Virus record (IMG/VR): IMGVR_UViG_3300036770_000424
Coordinates: 1 to 46,899 of that record
Reading direction: 5' to 3' (one strand)
DNA from: a virus
DNA length: 46,899 nucleotides
The translations under genes and the position numbers were made by a program. Of this stretch, positions 1-7,688 are shown piece after piece; the stretch's first letter is position 1; each line of letters starts with the position of its first letter. A model generated the notes under the pieces. The model ran no database searches, was not told the origin of the DNA, and saw only the letters and a list, made by a program, of their open reading frames with translations.

Positions 1-1
1 A

Positions 2-160
2 GACCAAATGAAATCCAGCGTAGATAGAGCCGTGAACAGAATGGCACCCCGTGAATGGGTTGGGCTGGACGATGACATACCCGGCTTGGGTTTAGTTACC
101 GAGGAGTTTTATAACGGGATGCTTTGTGCAGAAGACATCTTGAGAAAGAAAAACACATGA
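2..160 (+). CDS. Unknown protein, 5'-partial
   Basis: The frame is open from base 2 to the TGA at 158-160. A start codon lies at base 8, but the two preceding codons are in frame and no ribosome site is visible, so the gene probably continues upstream of the window. The visible part is about 52 residues, with an acidic stretch (GLDDDIPGLG) and a basic C-terminus. I do not recognise it. Its stop overlaps the next start (ATGA), which supports it being a translated member of the early operon. Confidence 0.6.
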   Translation, partial: DQMKSSVDRAVNRMAPREWVGLDDDIPGLGLVTEEFYNGMLCAEDILRKKNT

Positions 161-342
161 TCGACCCAAGAAAATTACAGTACTACACCATGGCGCACCG
201 ACTGCGTGGCTTTGCCGAGGGGCTTGACGAAGACCGAAACGAAGCGCTGATTGGAATGCTAATGAAAGCCGCATCGCTGTTAGAAGAAGCGTGGGATGAC
301 TATCAATCAACTCTGCCGCCTGACCAGCGAGTAGGAAGTTAA
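157..342 (+). CDS. Small unknown early protein (61 aa)
   Basis: The start chosen is the ATG at 157, which overlaps the previous stop as ATGA; the frame is open back to 124 but has no ribosome site there. The protein looks fully helical and amphipathic, with an acidic middle (EGLDEDRNE) and a run of Met, Leu and Ala (GMLMKAASLLEEAW). No known motif is visible. It sits second in the early operon, 10 bases before the next gene. Function unknown. Confidence 0.65.
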   Translation: MIDPRKLQYYTMAHRLRGFAEGLDEDRNEALIGMLMKAASLLEEAWDDYQSTLPPDQRVGS

Positions 343-352
343 GGAGAAGAGC

Positions 353-601
353 ATGAACGAAAAACAAGTTGGTAATTGGGCACTTGGGTTTACAGTTGGC
401 ATACTGACTGTGCTGGCATATCAGAAGGTGATGAGTGAACCGTTGATTCTTCCTGACAACGAAGCGACACGTGCGGAGGAACTCATTAGCATCTACAAGC
501 GTGGTATAAAAGATGCCTTGAGAACGAACCCTGTGTCGATGGACCTTGAGCAAGCATGTCTTGAGATATGGGCCAACAAACAACCCTTGGAGACAAAATG
601 A
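353..601 (+). CDS. Small membrane-anchored unknown protein (82 aa)
   Basis: A good ribosome site (AAGGAG) precedes the ATG. Residues about 7-24 (WALGFTVGILTVLAYQK) form one short hydrophobic segment near the N-terminus, so the protein may sit in the inner membrane with a soluble helical C-terminal part facing one side. The rest is mixed charge and shows no catalytic motif. The stop overlaps the next gene's ATG (ATGA at 598-601), indicating translational coupling. I do not recognise a family. Confidence 0.7.
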   Translation: MNEKQVGNWALGFTVGILTVLAYQKVMSEPLILPDNEATRAEELISIYKRGIKDALRTNPVSMDLEQACLEIWANKQPLETK

Positions 602-897
602 CTAGACCCGAAACGCTGAACGACGTAATCAAAGACACCATGCGTGTGAGCGGTGTGCCGTACTCTGTCGAAGTTGATGCAGTTAATCATCCACCACATT
701 ACAAAGTCGGTGGAATTGAGACGATTGAGTACATGAAGGCCAAGTCCACGCCTGAAGAATTTAAGGGCCATCTTAGGCTGACTGCGATCAAGTATCTTAG
801 CCGCACAGGTTACAAGGACGATGCGCTACAAGATCTGAAGAAGGCGCAGTGGTATCTCAACAGGCTAATCAAGGAGTGCGATGATGCGAACGGCTGA
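598..897 (+). CDS. DUF3310 family protein
   Basis: This 99-residue protein carries the signature of DUF3310, a small phage family sometimes labelled nucleotide kinase-like: residues 29-48 read VNHPPHYKVGGIETIEYMKA, followed by HLRLTAIKYLSRTGYKDD and a helical tail (LKKAQWYLNRL). The start at 598 is chosen because it overlaps the previous stop and keeps the usual family length; the frame extends to 568 without a ribosome site. In known phages the family lies among early DNA-metabolism genes, as here. The biochemical function is not established. The last 17 bases overlap the next gene. Confidence 0.85.
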   Translation: MTRPETLNDVIKDTMRVSGVPYSVEVDAVNHPPHYKVGGIETIEYMKAKSTPEEFKGHLRLTAIKYLSRTGYKDDALQDLKKAQWYLNRLIKECDDANG

Positions 898-1072
898 AGA
901 TCGTATCCTCGACTACATGAAGGAACATAAAAAGCCCGTGACGATTACTCAAATGGCGAAGTACTTTATTGTGAGCGAGTCAACGGCAAAAGGTTCGTTA
1001 GCGTCCTTGGTCAAAAAAGGCATCGCCGAAATTGTGCCAAAGAGCAAACCTTTCTTGTACAGGCTAAAATAA
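881..1072 (+). CDS. Small winged-helix DNA-binding protein (63 aa)
   Basis: The sequence reads as a minimal winged helix: helix 1 (EDRILDYMKEH), a helix-turn-helix with VTITQMAKYF then SESTAKGSLASLVKKG, and a short beta wing ending FLYRLK. The pattern resembles MarR/GntR-like recognition domains. AAGGAG lies 4 bases before the first ATG and 7 before the second (884), so translation may begin at 884. It is likely a small transcriptional regulator of early or late phage genes; the target is unknown. Confidence 0.75.
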   Translation: MMRTAEDRILDYMKEHKKPVTITQMAKYFIVSESTAKGSLASLVKKGIAEIVPKSKPFLYRLK

Positions 1073-1089
1073 AATTTTTGGAGGCAATC

Positions 1090-1395
1090 ATGCCCTACGT
1101 AAATAAGCCCAGGCCATACAAGAAAGAATACGAACAGTACGACGGTACCGAGAAGGTCAAAAAGAAACGCGCCGAGCGCAACAGGGCGCGGAGGATAATG
1201 GAGAAAGCTGGCAAGGTTAGTAAGGGTGACGGGAAAGACGTTCACCATAACAAGGCTTTATCAAAAGGCGGAACTCATAAAGATGGTCTATCGGTGATGG
1301 ACGCCTCAGCAAATCGATCCTTCAAGCGCAATTCCAAACGACAGTTGGTTGATGAAACCAGCACAAAGGAAAAGAAGAAACGTGCAAATAGTTGA
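1090..1395 (+). CDS. Small HNH-endonuclease-like protein (101 aa)
   Basis: The ATG at 1090 follows GGAGG at 1080-1084 with good spacing; the frame extends to a TTG at 1078 that lies on top of the ribosome site and is not used. The protein is very basic (EKVKKKRAERNRARR) and has an HNH-like core: DVHHNKALSKGG at residues 50-61 and Asn75 followed by a basic stretch. Such small phage HNH proteins nick or cut DNA, or assist packaging. The Cys pairs of longer HNH enzymes are missing, so activity is uncertain. It overlaps the frame of the next gene. Confidence 0.7.
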   Translation: MPYVNKPRPYKKEYEQYDGTEKVKKKRAERNRARRIMEKAGKVSKGDGKDVHHNKALSKGGTHKDGLSVMDASANRSFKRNSKRQLVDETSTKEKKKRANS

Positions 1396-2935
1396 TAACC
1401 AAACTCTAGTTGTACGGACTCGACATCCAGCAAGGATTATCGAGACGATTAAGGATAGTAAGGTATTACAAACAAATGGTGACGTAGCCGAGGTTGCCGT
1501 TAAGTGGGAACTTGCGGAAGCACAGACGCTACGCAAACTGAATTTAAAGAACGTGCCTTCCCCAATCGGGAGGGACTACAAATGGCCCGGACTGTATAAG
1601 CCGATGTCGCATCAGATCGATACGGCTTCGTTCCTGACGCTTCACAAACGAGCGTTTTGTTTTAATGAGCAGGGCACGGGTAAAACTGCTTCTGCCATCT
1701 GGGCATCAGACTACCTACTCGAGCAAAAAATTATTCGTCGGGTGTTGGTGGTGTGCCCACTGTCGATCATGCAGTCTGCGTGGCAAGCCGACTTGTTTAA
1801 GTTTGCACTTCATCGGACTGTAAGCGTTGCTTACGGCGACCGGAATAAACGCAAAGACATAATTAATTCCCTATCAGACTACGTAATCATAAACTTTGAC
1901 GGTCTTGAGATTGTTAAAGATGAGATAAAAAATGGTGGCTTTGATCTAATCATTATTGACGAGGCGAACGCTTACAAAAACGCTAGGACCAAACGGTTCA
2001 AAGCGATGAAGGAAGTCATGACACACAACACTTGGATGTGGATGATGACTGGAACTCCAGCCGCACAATCGCCATTGGATGCATACGGGCTGGCTAAGAT
2101 GTGCGTCCCCGACACGGCTCCTGTTTTGTTTGGTGGCTTCAGAGATTCTGTGATGTATCAGCTTACAAGATTCAAATGGATACCGAAGCCATCGGCAGAA
2201 GCAACCGTCCATAAAATGCTACAACCAGCGATACGGTTTACCAAGGAGGAGTGCTTGGATCTTCCTGAAGTTACGCACGTATCAAGATACGCACCGTTGT
2301 CGCCGCAACAGACTAAGTATTACAAGCAACTCAAAAAAGAAATGATGATCGAGGCTGCTGGAGAAGAAGTCTCCGCAGTTAACGCCGCCTCGAATTTAAC
2401 AAAGCTTCTTCAGATATCGTGTGGCGCTGTCTACACAGATATGGGTAACGTTGTGGAGTTTGACGTAGCCAGCCGACTATCTGCTGTGCTTGAAGTCATT
2501 GAAGAAGCTACCCACAAAGTACTAATCTTTGTGCCGTTCACACATACTCTTGCTATGCTCCATGAGTATCTGACAAAAAATGGCATTACCTCAGAGATCA
2601 TTGACGGAAGTGTGAATGTTAATAAACGTACCGATACGTTTAAACGGTTTCAAGAACAACAAGATCCTAAAGTCTTGCTTATTCAACCGCAAGCCGCCGC
2701 ACACGGGGTAACCCTAACTGCGGCAAACGTAGTCATCTGGTATGCTCCTGTGACTTCGATTGAGTCCTACCTACAAGCAAACGCACGAGTGCATAGGCAA
2801 GGACAGAAGAACCCTGTAACAGTCGTGCATATCGAGGGAAGTCCTGTTGAGACTAAGTTATACAGCATGCTTCAGAGCAAGCTAGATTTCCACACTCGAA
2901 TCATCGACCTATATAAAAACGAAATTAATACTTGA
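1382..2935 (+). CDS. SNF2-type DEAD-like helicase/ATPase
   Basis: A 517-residue superfamily 2 ATPase of the SNF2 class found in phage replication modules. Motif I is GTGKT (residues 98-102), motif II is DEAN (193-196) in IIIDEANAYKN, motif III is MTGTPAAQ, and motif VI is ARVHRQGQ near the C-terminus. It should use ATP to translocate on dsDNA and remodel protein-DNA complexes during replication or recombination. I prefer the GTG at 1382 (purine-rich AAAGGAAAAGAAG before it, and MQIVDNQTLVVRT reads as a natural start); ATG 1352 is the alternative. The stop codon lies inside a promoter -35 box for the next genes. Confidence 0.9.
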   Translation: MQIVDNQTLVVRTRHPARIIETIKDSKVLQTNGDVAEVAVKWELAEAQTLRKLNLKNVPSPIGRDYKWPGLYKPMSHQIDTASFLTLHKRAFCFNEQGTGKTASAIWASDYLLEQKIIRRVLVVCPLSIMQSAWQADLFKFALHRTVSVAYGDRNKRKDIINSLSDYVIINFDGLEIVKDEIKNGGFDLIIIDEANAYKNARTKRFKAMKEVMTHNTWMWMMTGTPAAQSPLDAYGLAKMCVPDTAPVLFGGFRDSVMYQLTRFKWIPKPSAEATVHKMLQPAIRFTKEECLDLPEVTHVSRYAPLSPQQTKYYKQLKKEMMIEAAGEEVSAVNAASNLTKLLQISCGAVYTDMGNVVEFDVASRLSAVLEVIEEATHKVLIFVPFTHTLAMLHEYLTKNGITSEIIDGSVNVNKRTDTFKRFQEQQDPKVLLIQPQAAAHGVTLTAANVVIWYAPVTSIESYLQANARVHRQGQKNPVTVVHIEGSPVETKLYSMLQSKLDFHTRIIDLYKNEINT

Positions 2936-2960
2936 CAGACTAAAGTTACAAGAGTAGAGT
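2932..2960 (+). promoter_or_regulatory. Sigma70-like promoter
   Basis: A perfect -35 hexamer TTGACA (2932-2937) is followed after exactly 17 bases by TAGAGT (2955-2960), a 4 of 6 match to the -10 consensus. The 38 bases after it lead to a strong ribosome site and the ATG at 2999. The -35 box contains the TGA stop of the SNF2 gene. It would drive the replication block from 2999 rightward using host RNA polymerase. Confidence 0.6.
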
Positions 2961-2998
2961 TATACAACGGACATTAGATCCGATATAGAAGGAGAGTT

Positions 2999-3388
2999 AT
3001 GGACGTACCTATTGAGAAAATCGTCGCCACTTATATTAAGATGCGCGACACGAAAGATGCACTCTACAAAGAGTACACTGCGAAGGCTTCTGAGATCGAA
3101 GAGCAGATGGCAATATTGAAGCACAAGCTAATCGAGATCTCAAAAGAGACTGGCGTTACAAGCTTTTCTACGCCCTATGGCGTGGCGTATCGCACAGTCA
3201 AAAGTCGCTACTGGACTAACGACTGGGACAGTTTTTACAGTTTCATGCGTGAGCACGGTACGATGGAATTACTTGAAAAGAGGATTCATCAGACTAACAT
3301 GAAGGAGTTTTTGGAGAACAAGCCTGATGTTCATCCTCCCGGTCTTAACATTGATAGTGAGTACGAAATCACCATTAGGAGAAAATAG
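2999..3388 (+). CDS. Unknown early protein with N-terminal coiled coil
   Basis: A 129-residue protein with a good ribosome site (GAAGGAGAGTT before ATG). Residues about 10-50 form a charged helical stretch (KDALYKEYTAKASEIEEQ) likely to be a coiled coil, followed by FSTPYGVAYRTVKSRYWTN and a C-terminal part that ends DSEYEITIRRK. The layout (helical spacer, then a small alpha/beta domain) resembles phage Gp157-like proteins, but this is only a resemblance. It is the first gene behind the 2932 promoter and directly precedes the zinc-binding protein, so a role in replication or recombination is plausible. Confidence 0.75.
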   Translation: MDVPIEKIVATYIKMRDTKDALYKEYTAKASEIEEQMAILKHKLIEISKETGVTSFSTPYGVAYRTVKSRYWTNDWDSFYSFMREHGTMELLEKRIHQTNMKEFLENKPDVHPPGLNIDSEYEITIRRK

Positions 3389-3390
3389 CC

Positions 3391-4248
3391 ATGAGTGAAA
3401 TTGCTTTGTTTAGTAAAAACGTTCCCGACTATTTGCGGGAAGTAGAACTTGATGATCTGACGAAGTCGCTGGCTGGCAACACGGGCCTTAAGCGTATTTC
3501 GATTCGGGGCGGTGTCTTTCGTTTGATGGTTAACGGCGAGGAGATTGCTAAGAACGAAAACCGTGCCATGAACATCGTTATCGTGAATGGTGCGCCGAAA
3601 GTATCTCGGCAGTACTACGCTGGTAAGTACGTGCCCGGTGAGACCGCACCACCCGATTGCTGGTCTAATGACGGTGAAACTCCCGACGCTAGTATCGAGA
3701 ATCCCCAAAGCAAAACTTGTGAGGGTTGCCCACAAAACATCAAAGGTTCGGGTCAAGGTGATTCACGCGCTTGCCGATTCCAGCAACGCCTAGCTGTATT
3801 GCTTGCCGACGATGTTGAGGCTGGCGATGTTTATCAGTTGACCCTTGCGGCTACTTCCATCTTTGGTCGTGGCGATGTCGATAAGATGCCGTTCCAGCAG
3901 TACGCTAAGTACGTTGGTTCGCAGGGTAAGAACATCAACACGCTTGTAACCGAGATGCGGCTCGACAGCGACAGTGCCACACCCAAACTTACATTCAAGC
4001 CCGTGCGTTTCTTGGAGCGTAATGAGTGGGAAGCGGCTCGTGAAAAGGGTAATAGCCCAGCGGCTAAAGCGGCTATTAGTCAGACTCCTGCACAGACCGA
4101 CACAAAGCCTAAAGCTATTTCAGCACCGAAAGTAGAAGAGCAATCGATTCCCGAACCTACTAAGCGTCCTAGCAAGAAGAACGCAGAACCCGCCCCCAAG
4201 AAAGACTTTGTGGACGTGTTAACTGAGTGGTCTACAGATGATGAGTAA
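3391..4248 (+). CDS. Zinc-binding protein, possible ssDNA-binding protein
   Basis: This 285-residue protein starts with MSEIALFSKNVPDYLREVEL and has beta-rich segments. Four cysteines (C90, C110, C113, C128) in TCEGCPQNIKGSG and nearby could bind one zinc ion. After residue 210 comes a Pro/Lys/Ala-rich linker and an acidic end (DFVDVLTEWSTDDE). A folded DNA-binding core, flexible linker and acidic tip is the architecture of single-strand DNA-binding proteins, and the position just before the primase-helicase fits. I recognise it as a recurrent phage protein of unassigned function; the ssDNA-binding role is inference. AGGAGAAAATAGCC precedes the ATG. Confidence 0.75.
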   Translation: MSEIALFSKNVPDYLREVELDDLTKSLAGNTGLKRISIRGGVFRLMVNGEEIAKNENRAMNIVIVNGAPKVSRQYYAGKYVPGETAPPDCWSNDGETPDASIENPQSKTCEGCPQNIKGSGQGDSRACRFQQRLAVLLADDVEAGDVYQLTLAATSIFGRGDVDKMPFQQYAKYVGSQGKNINTLVTEMRLDSDSATPKLTFKPVRFLERNEWEAAREKGNSPAAKAAISQTPAQTDTKPKAISAPKVEEQSIPEPTKRPSKKNAEPAPKKDFVDVLTEWSTDDE

Positions 4249-4250
4249 CC

Positions 4251-4496
4251 ATGGACAATCGCGGTTACACATCACGGATCATCAAGGCTAATTTAGAAGC
4301 AAGTACCGACAACCCCGGCGTATTGCTGGGGCGGTACTGCATATCTAAAGAGATTCCTGTTAATGACGTTTCCGAGCATCTGCAAGTAAGCCGGATGACC
4401 ATCTACAAATGGTTCATAGGTGAGTGGATGCCACGCAAACGACAAGCAGATAAGATCTTTGAAATACTGGAACAAGTTGGCTTTAGCGTAGACTAA
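4251..4496 (+). CDS. Helix-turn-helix DNA-binding protein (81 aa)
   Basis: Residues about 34-68 form a helix-turn-helix: PVNDVSEHLQVSRMTIYKW with the recognition helix VSRMTIYKWFIGEW, then a basic helix MPRKRQADKIFEIL. It resembles Cro/C1- or XRE-type domains. No integrase or lysogeny cassette is seen, so it is more likely a regulator of early transcription or an origin-binding accessory protein than a prophage repressor. It begins two bases after the previous stop with no clear ribosome site, so it may rely on re-initiation. Confidence 0.75.
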   Translation: MDNRGYTSRIIKANLEASTDNPGVLLGRYCISKEIPVNDVSEHLQVSRMTIYKWFIGEWMPRKRQADKIFEILEQVGFSVD

Positions 4497-4498
4497 AC

Positions 4499-4552
4499 GG
4501 GGCGTCTAGTTCGACGGAACGAAAAGGGGTACCGCCGCGCCCCCTGACGCCC
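4499..4552 (+). other. Structured GC-rich intergenic element
   Basis: The 88-base gap before the primase-helicase can fold compactly. An outer stem GGGCGTC (4500-4506) pairs exactly with GACGCCC (4546-4552). Inside it, GTTC-GACG-GAAC (4509-4520) and GGGG (4526-4529) with CCCC (4540-4543) form two further stems, giving a three-way-junction shape. CTTTTTAG follows at about 4556. It could be a leader structure, an attenuator for the primase-helicase gene, or part of a replication origin. The role is inference. Confidence 0.4.
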
Positions 4553-4584
4553 TACCTTTTTAGCGCGGTGCACAAAGGGCGGCT

Positions 4585-7431
4585 ATGGCGATGAAGGATT
4601 TATTGTCAGCAGTGCTATCCACAGAAGGATGGTATTGCGTAGTGGCACTAAAAAAGACAGGGATGCCGAAACAAGTTTTCGTGCAGACCTTAGAAGAAGT
4701 AGAAGAAGTTACAAACGATTTACTATCTAAGCATTACGATGTTTATTTTGCTTGTTCCAAATACGAAACCAACTCAACCCGCACAACAGATAACGTAAAA
4801 GCCATAAAAGCTTTTTGGCTTGACATCGATTGTGGTCCGGGTAAACCCTATGAAACCCAAGCGGAAGGACTGAGCGCATTCAAAGACTTTTGCGCTGAAG
4901 TCGGCTTACCAAAACCCACGCTAGTCAACTCAGGTCGAGGGATTCACGCTTACTGGGGGGTCAACAAAGAACTTACTAGACAAGAATGGAAGCCGATTGC
5001 AGATCAGCTTAAGCGCACATGCCATCTAAAAGGACTTGAAGCCGATCCTGCTCGAACATCTGATGCGGCCTCCATACTGCGCATACCGGGTACGAAGAAT
5101 TTTAAGGGTGATCCACCGCTTGACGTTACTCTAATGTGCGTATCCCCTGATGTGGACTTGGAAGCTTTTAAGTCTGCTGTTGGTGTAGGTGAAATTACTG
5201 ATACGCCCGATTACGCCAGTTCTAATCTCAACGAATTAACGAAATCGTTGATGGGCAATAAGCAGAATCGATTCTCCGTTCTGTGGGCCAAGGTTGAAAA
5301 CGGCAACGGCTGTGCGCAGATTGAGAAAGCAGTTAAAGAGCAAGCTAATGTTGAAGAACCGTTGTGGAGAGCCGCACTTTCCATAGCCTCGTATTGTGTC
5401 GATAGAGATACCGCGATTCACGAAGTCTCAAAGCATCATGACGAATATTCACCACAAGCCACAGAAGAAAAGGCCAGCAAAATCAAAGGCCCGTATACCT
5501 GCGATGCGATTGAAAAGTTGAACCCCGGTGGTTGTGATAACTGCCCCCACAAAGGCAAGCTGACTTCTCCGATTACTCTGGGTCAAGAAATACTCGAGTC
5601 TGAGGACGACCACATTGAGTACAAAGCCGAGGATGTTTCAAAGCCAGTCACGTACACGGTACCTGAATACCCTTTCCCGTACTTCAGAGGCAGAAATGGT
5701 GGGGTGTATCGGCGACCATTAGAAGAAGATGACGAACCAATACTAATCTACGAACATGATCTTTATGTTGTAAAACGTATGAAAGACCCGCAACACGGGG
5801 AAACAATATGGATGAGATTGCACACACCTAGAGATGGGGTCAGAGAGTTTGCCCTTCCAGCAGTTGATCTGCTAACCAGCGAAAAACTAAGAGATAAGTT
5901 GGCTTGGTTTGGAGTGGTCGGCGGCAAGAAGCAGATGGAAGGAATCATGTCCTACATCATTTCGTTTGTAAAAGAACTACAGTGCAAAGAAGGAGCAGAG
6001 ATTATGCGTATGCAGTTTGGATGGACCGAAAAGGATGGTTCGTTTGTGATTGGGGATGTTGAGATTTGCCCTGATGGGGATCGGTACAGCCCACCTTCTA
6101 GTTATACAGCGCAAGCCTCGCCATACTTTGAGCCGAAGGGATCGTTGGAAGAGTGGAAGAGCGTTATCAATACTTATGACGTGCCGGGGTTTGAACCACA
6201 TGCGTTTGGATTCTTTACGGCTTTTGGTGCGCCGCTACTAAAACACCTGAACCTCAAGGGCGCCATCATTAATCTAATCAACAACACATCCGGCACAGGT
6301 AAAACCACAACGCTAAAGGCTATGCACAGCGTATTTGGACACCCTGAAGAACTGATGCTGATTGAGCGGGACACGATGAATACCCGACTCCACCGCCTTG
6401 GGGTGATGAATAACCTTGGCTTAGGGTGCGATGAAATCACCAAGATGAAGCCTGACGAAGGGTCTGACTTTGCTTATGCAGTATCGCAAGGGCGAGGACG
6501 TGGACGTATGCAAGCTTCTCAAAATGCCGAGCGAATCAACCTGACCAAGTGGCAGACCATACTTTTGTGCTCATCAAATGCATCGCTGGTCGACAAGCTG
6601 AAGTCTCTTAAAGGCACACCTGATGGCGAGTTAATGCGGATCATCGAGTACAGCATTCCCGAAACAAAGTTACTAACCAAAGCCGAGGCTGACGATCTGT
6701 ATCCGAAGCTCTACACAAACTATGGGCATGCGGGGCGTATATACATCCGCGACTTGGTGTGCAATCTTGAAGAGCGTGTGGCTGAAGTTAAGGAAGTTCA
6801 GCGGGTCATCGATAAGAAGATCGGCTTTACCAGCCGTGAGCGATTCTGGTCTGCGATTGCTGCTTGCAACATAGCAGGAGCCTTATTTGCTAGGCGCCTG
6901 GGGATAATTGATATCGACGTTGGTCGGGTATTCAAATGGATGCTCAAAGAATTTAGTCAAATGCGGGAAGAAATTACGCCCCCCGTGTCTGACTTTGCCA
7001 GCGTAGTTGGTGACTTCTGGAACAAGAATCGGCAGAACACCTTGGTCATTAACGATGAGGTCGATAAGCGTACAGGGGTAGAGATGTTACCGATCCTTGA
7101 GCCGAGGGGGGAACTGATTCTGCGCATGGAGCCTGACACCATGAAGCTGTTTATCGTGGCGAAAGACTTTAGGAAGTACTGCACCGAGAACCAAATTACC
7201 TTGAAAGACGTACTTAACGGGCTAACTTCCGACGGCATTTACGGCGGCGTTAAGAAAAAGCGCATGTCCAAAGGCACTAAACTGAGCAGTGTTCCACCCG
7301 TTGATGCGTACGTTTTCGACTGTTCGAGGGGTGATTTCATTGACCCTGATGCTTACATCAACGCCGCACAGGCAGAAGTAACCGAAGAACCTGAGGTAGA
7401 AGAGCCAACCAATGAGGGTGAACCAGCTTAG
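4585..7431 (+). CDS. Primase-helicase (AEP primase plus DUF927-like helicase)
   Basis: A 948-residue replication protein. Residues 1-200 form a RepB/AEP-type primase: catalytic Asp pair in WLDID (D80, D82), SGRGIHAYW (H121) and the DAASILRIPGTKNF segment (160 on). A Cys cluster (GGCDNCPHKGK) near residue 310 may bind zinc. The C-terminal half is a DUF927/D5-like hexameric helicase, with Walker A GTGKTT at 570-575 and Walker B GCDEI (D616, E617). It should make primers and unwind DNA at the fork. A second in-frame ATG lies at 4591, and the ribosome site is weak. The gene has the normal layout for such fusions. Confidence 0.9.
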   Translation: MAMKDLLSAVLSTEGWYCVVALKKTGMPKQVFVQTLEEVEEVTNDLLSKHYDVYFACSKYETNSTRTTDNVKAIKAFWLDIDCGPGKPYETQAEGLSAFKDFCAEVGLPKPTLVNSGRGIHAYWGVNKELTRQEWKPIADQLKRTCHLKGLEADPARTSDAASILRIPGTKNFKGDPPLDVTLMCVSPDVDLEAFKSAVGVGEITDTPDYASSNLNELTKSLMGNKQNRFSVLWAKVENGNGCAQIEKAVKEQANVEEPLWRAALSIASYCVDRDTAIHEVSKHHDEYSPQATEEKASKIKGPYTCDAIEKLNPGGCDNCPHKGKLTSPITLGQEILESEDDHIEYKAEDVSKPVTYTVPEYPFPYFRGRNGGVYRRPLEEDDEPILIYEHDLYVVKRMKDPQHGETIWMRLHTPRDGVREFALPAVDLLTSEKLRDKLAWFGVVGGKKQMEGIMSYIISFVKELQCKEGAEIMRMQFGWTEKDGSFVIGDVEICPDGDRYSPPSSYTAQASPYFEPKGSLEEWKSVINTYDVPGFEPHAFGFFTAFGAPLLKHLNLKGAIINLINNTSGTGKTTTLKAMHSVFGHPEELMLIERDTMNTRLHRLGVMNNLGLGCDEITKMKPDEGSDFAYAVSQGRGRGRMQASQNAERINLTKWQTILLCSSNASLVDKLKSLKGTPDGELMRIIEYSIPETKLLTKAEADDLYPKLYTNYGHAGRIYIRDLVCNLEERVAEVKEVQRVIDKKIGFTSRERFWSAIAACNIAGALFARRLGIIDIDVGRVFKWMLKEFSQMREEITPPVSDFASVVGDFWNKNRQNTLVINDEVDKRTGVEMLPILEPRGELILRMEPDTMKLFIVAKDFRKYCTENQITLKDVLNGLTSDGIYGGVKKKRMSKGTKLSSVPPVDAYVFDCSRGDFIDPDAYINAAQAEVTEEPEVEEPTNEGEPA

Positions 7432-7609
7432 TTACGACGTAGACTGGACTAAGTTTAAAGTCGGTTGGTCTTTTTTCATTCCCTGTTTGCGCACGGAGGA
7501 AGGCAAACAAGAGGTATTAAAGGTCACTAATCGGTTTGGATACAAGGTTGCTATTAAGGTAGTAATTGAGGAGGGCATACGTGGGTTGCGTATATGGAGG
7601 GTGAGGTAG
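7412..7609 (+). CDS. Small unknown protein at end of early operon (65 aa)
   Basis: It starts at ATG 7412 inside the end of the primase-helicase gene (20-base overlap) and is the last gene before the terminator. The sequence YDVDWTKFKVGWSFFIPCL followed by VTNRFGYKVAIKVVIEEG reads as a compact alpha/beta protein; it resembles small DNA- or RNA-contacting phage proteins found next to primase genes, but no catalytic motif is present. Function unknown. Confidence 0.75.
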   Translation: MRVNQLSYDVDWTKFKVGWSFFIPCLRTEEGKQEVLKVTNRFGYKVAIKVVIEEGIRGLRIWRVR

Positions 7610-7663
7610 TACTATGGAGTCGTGATCTTTTACTCATGGTCACCTTTTCTCCTTCTTTCCCCA

Positions 7664-7688
7664 CCCCGCCTCGTGCGGGGCTTTTTTT
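7664..7688 (+). terminator. Rho-independent terminator of the early operon
   Basis: Stem CCCCGC (7664-7669) and GCGGGG (7675-7680) with the 5-base loop CTCGT, followed by seven T (7682-7688). It is oriented for rightward transcripts. The T-run contains the stop codon of the convergent giant gene; on the opposite strand the hairpin lacks a T-tract, so it should mainly stop + strand transcription. Confidence 0.85.

Noticed and set aside
92-583. 163-codon - strand ORF at the left end
   Set aside because: Overlaps four coupled + strand genes with ribosome sites; composition looks non-coding.
4251-4496. Prophage repressor of a temperate phage
   Set aside because: Helix-turn-helix present, but no integrase, attachment site or divergent immunity region in the window.
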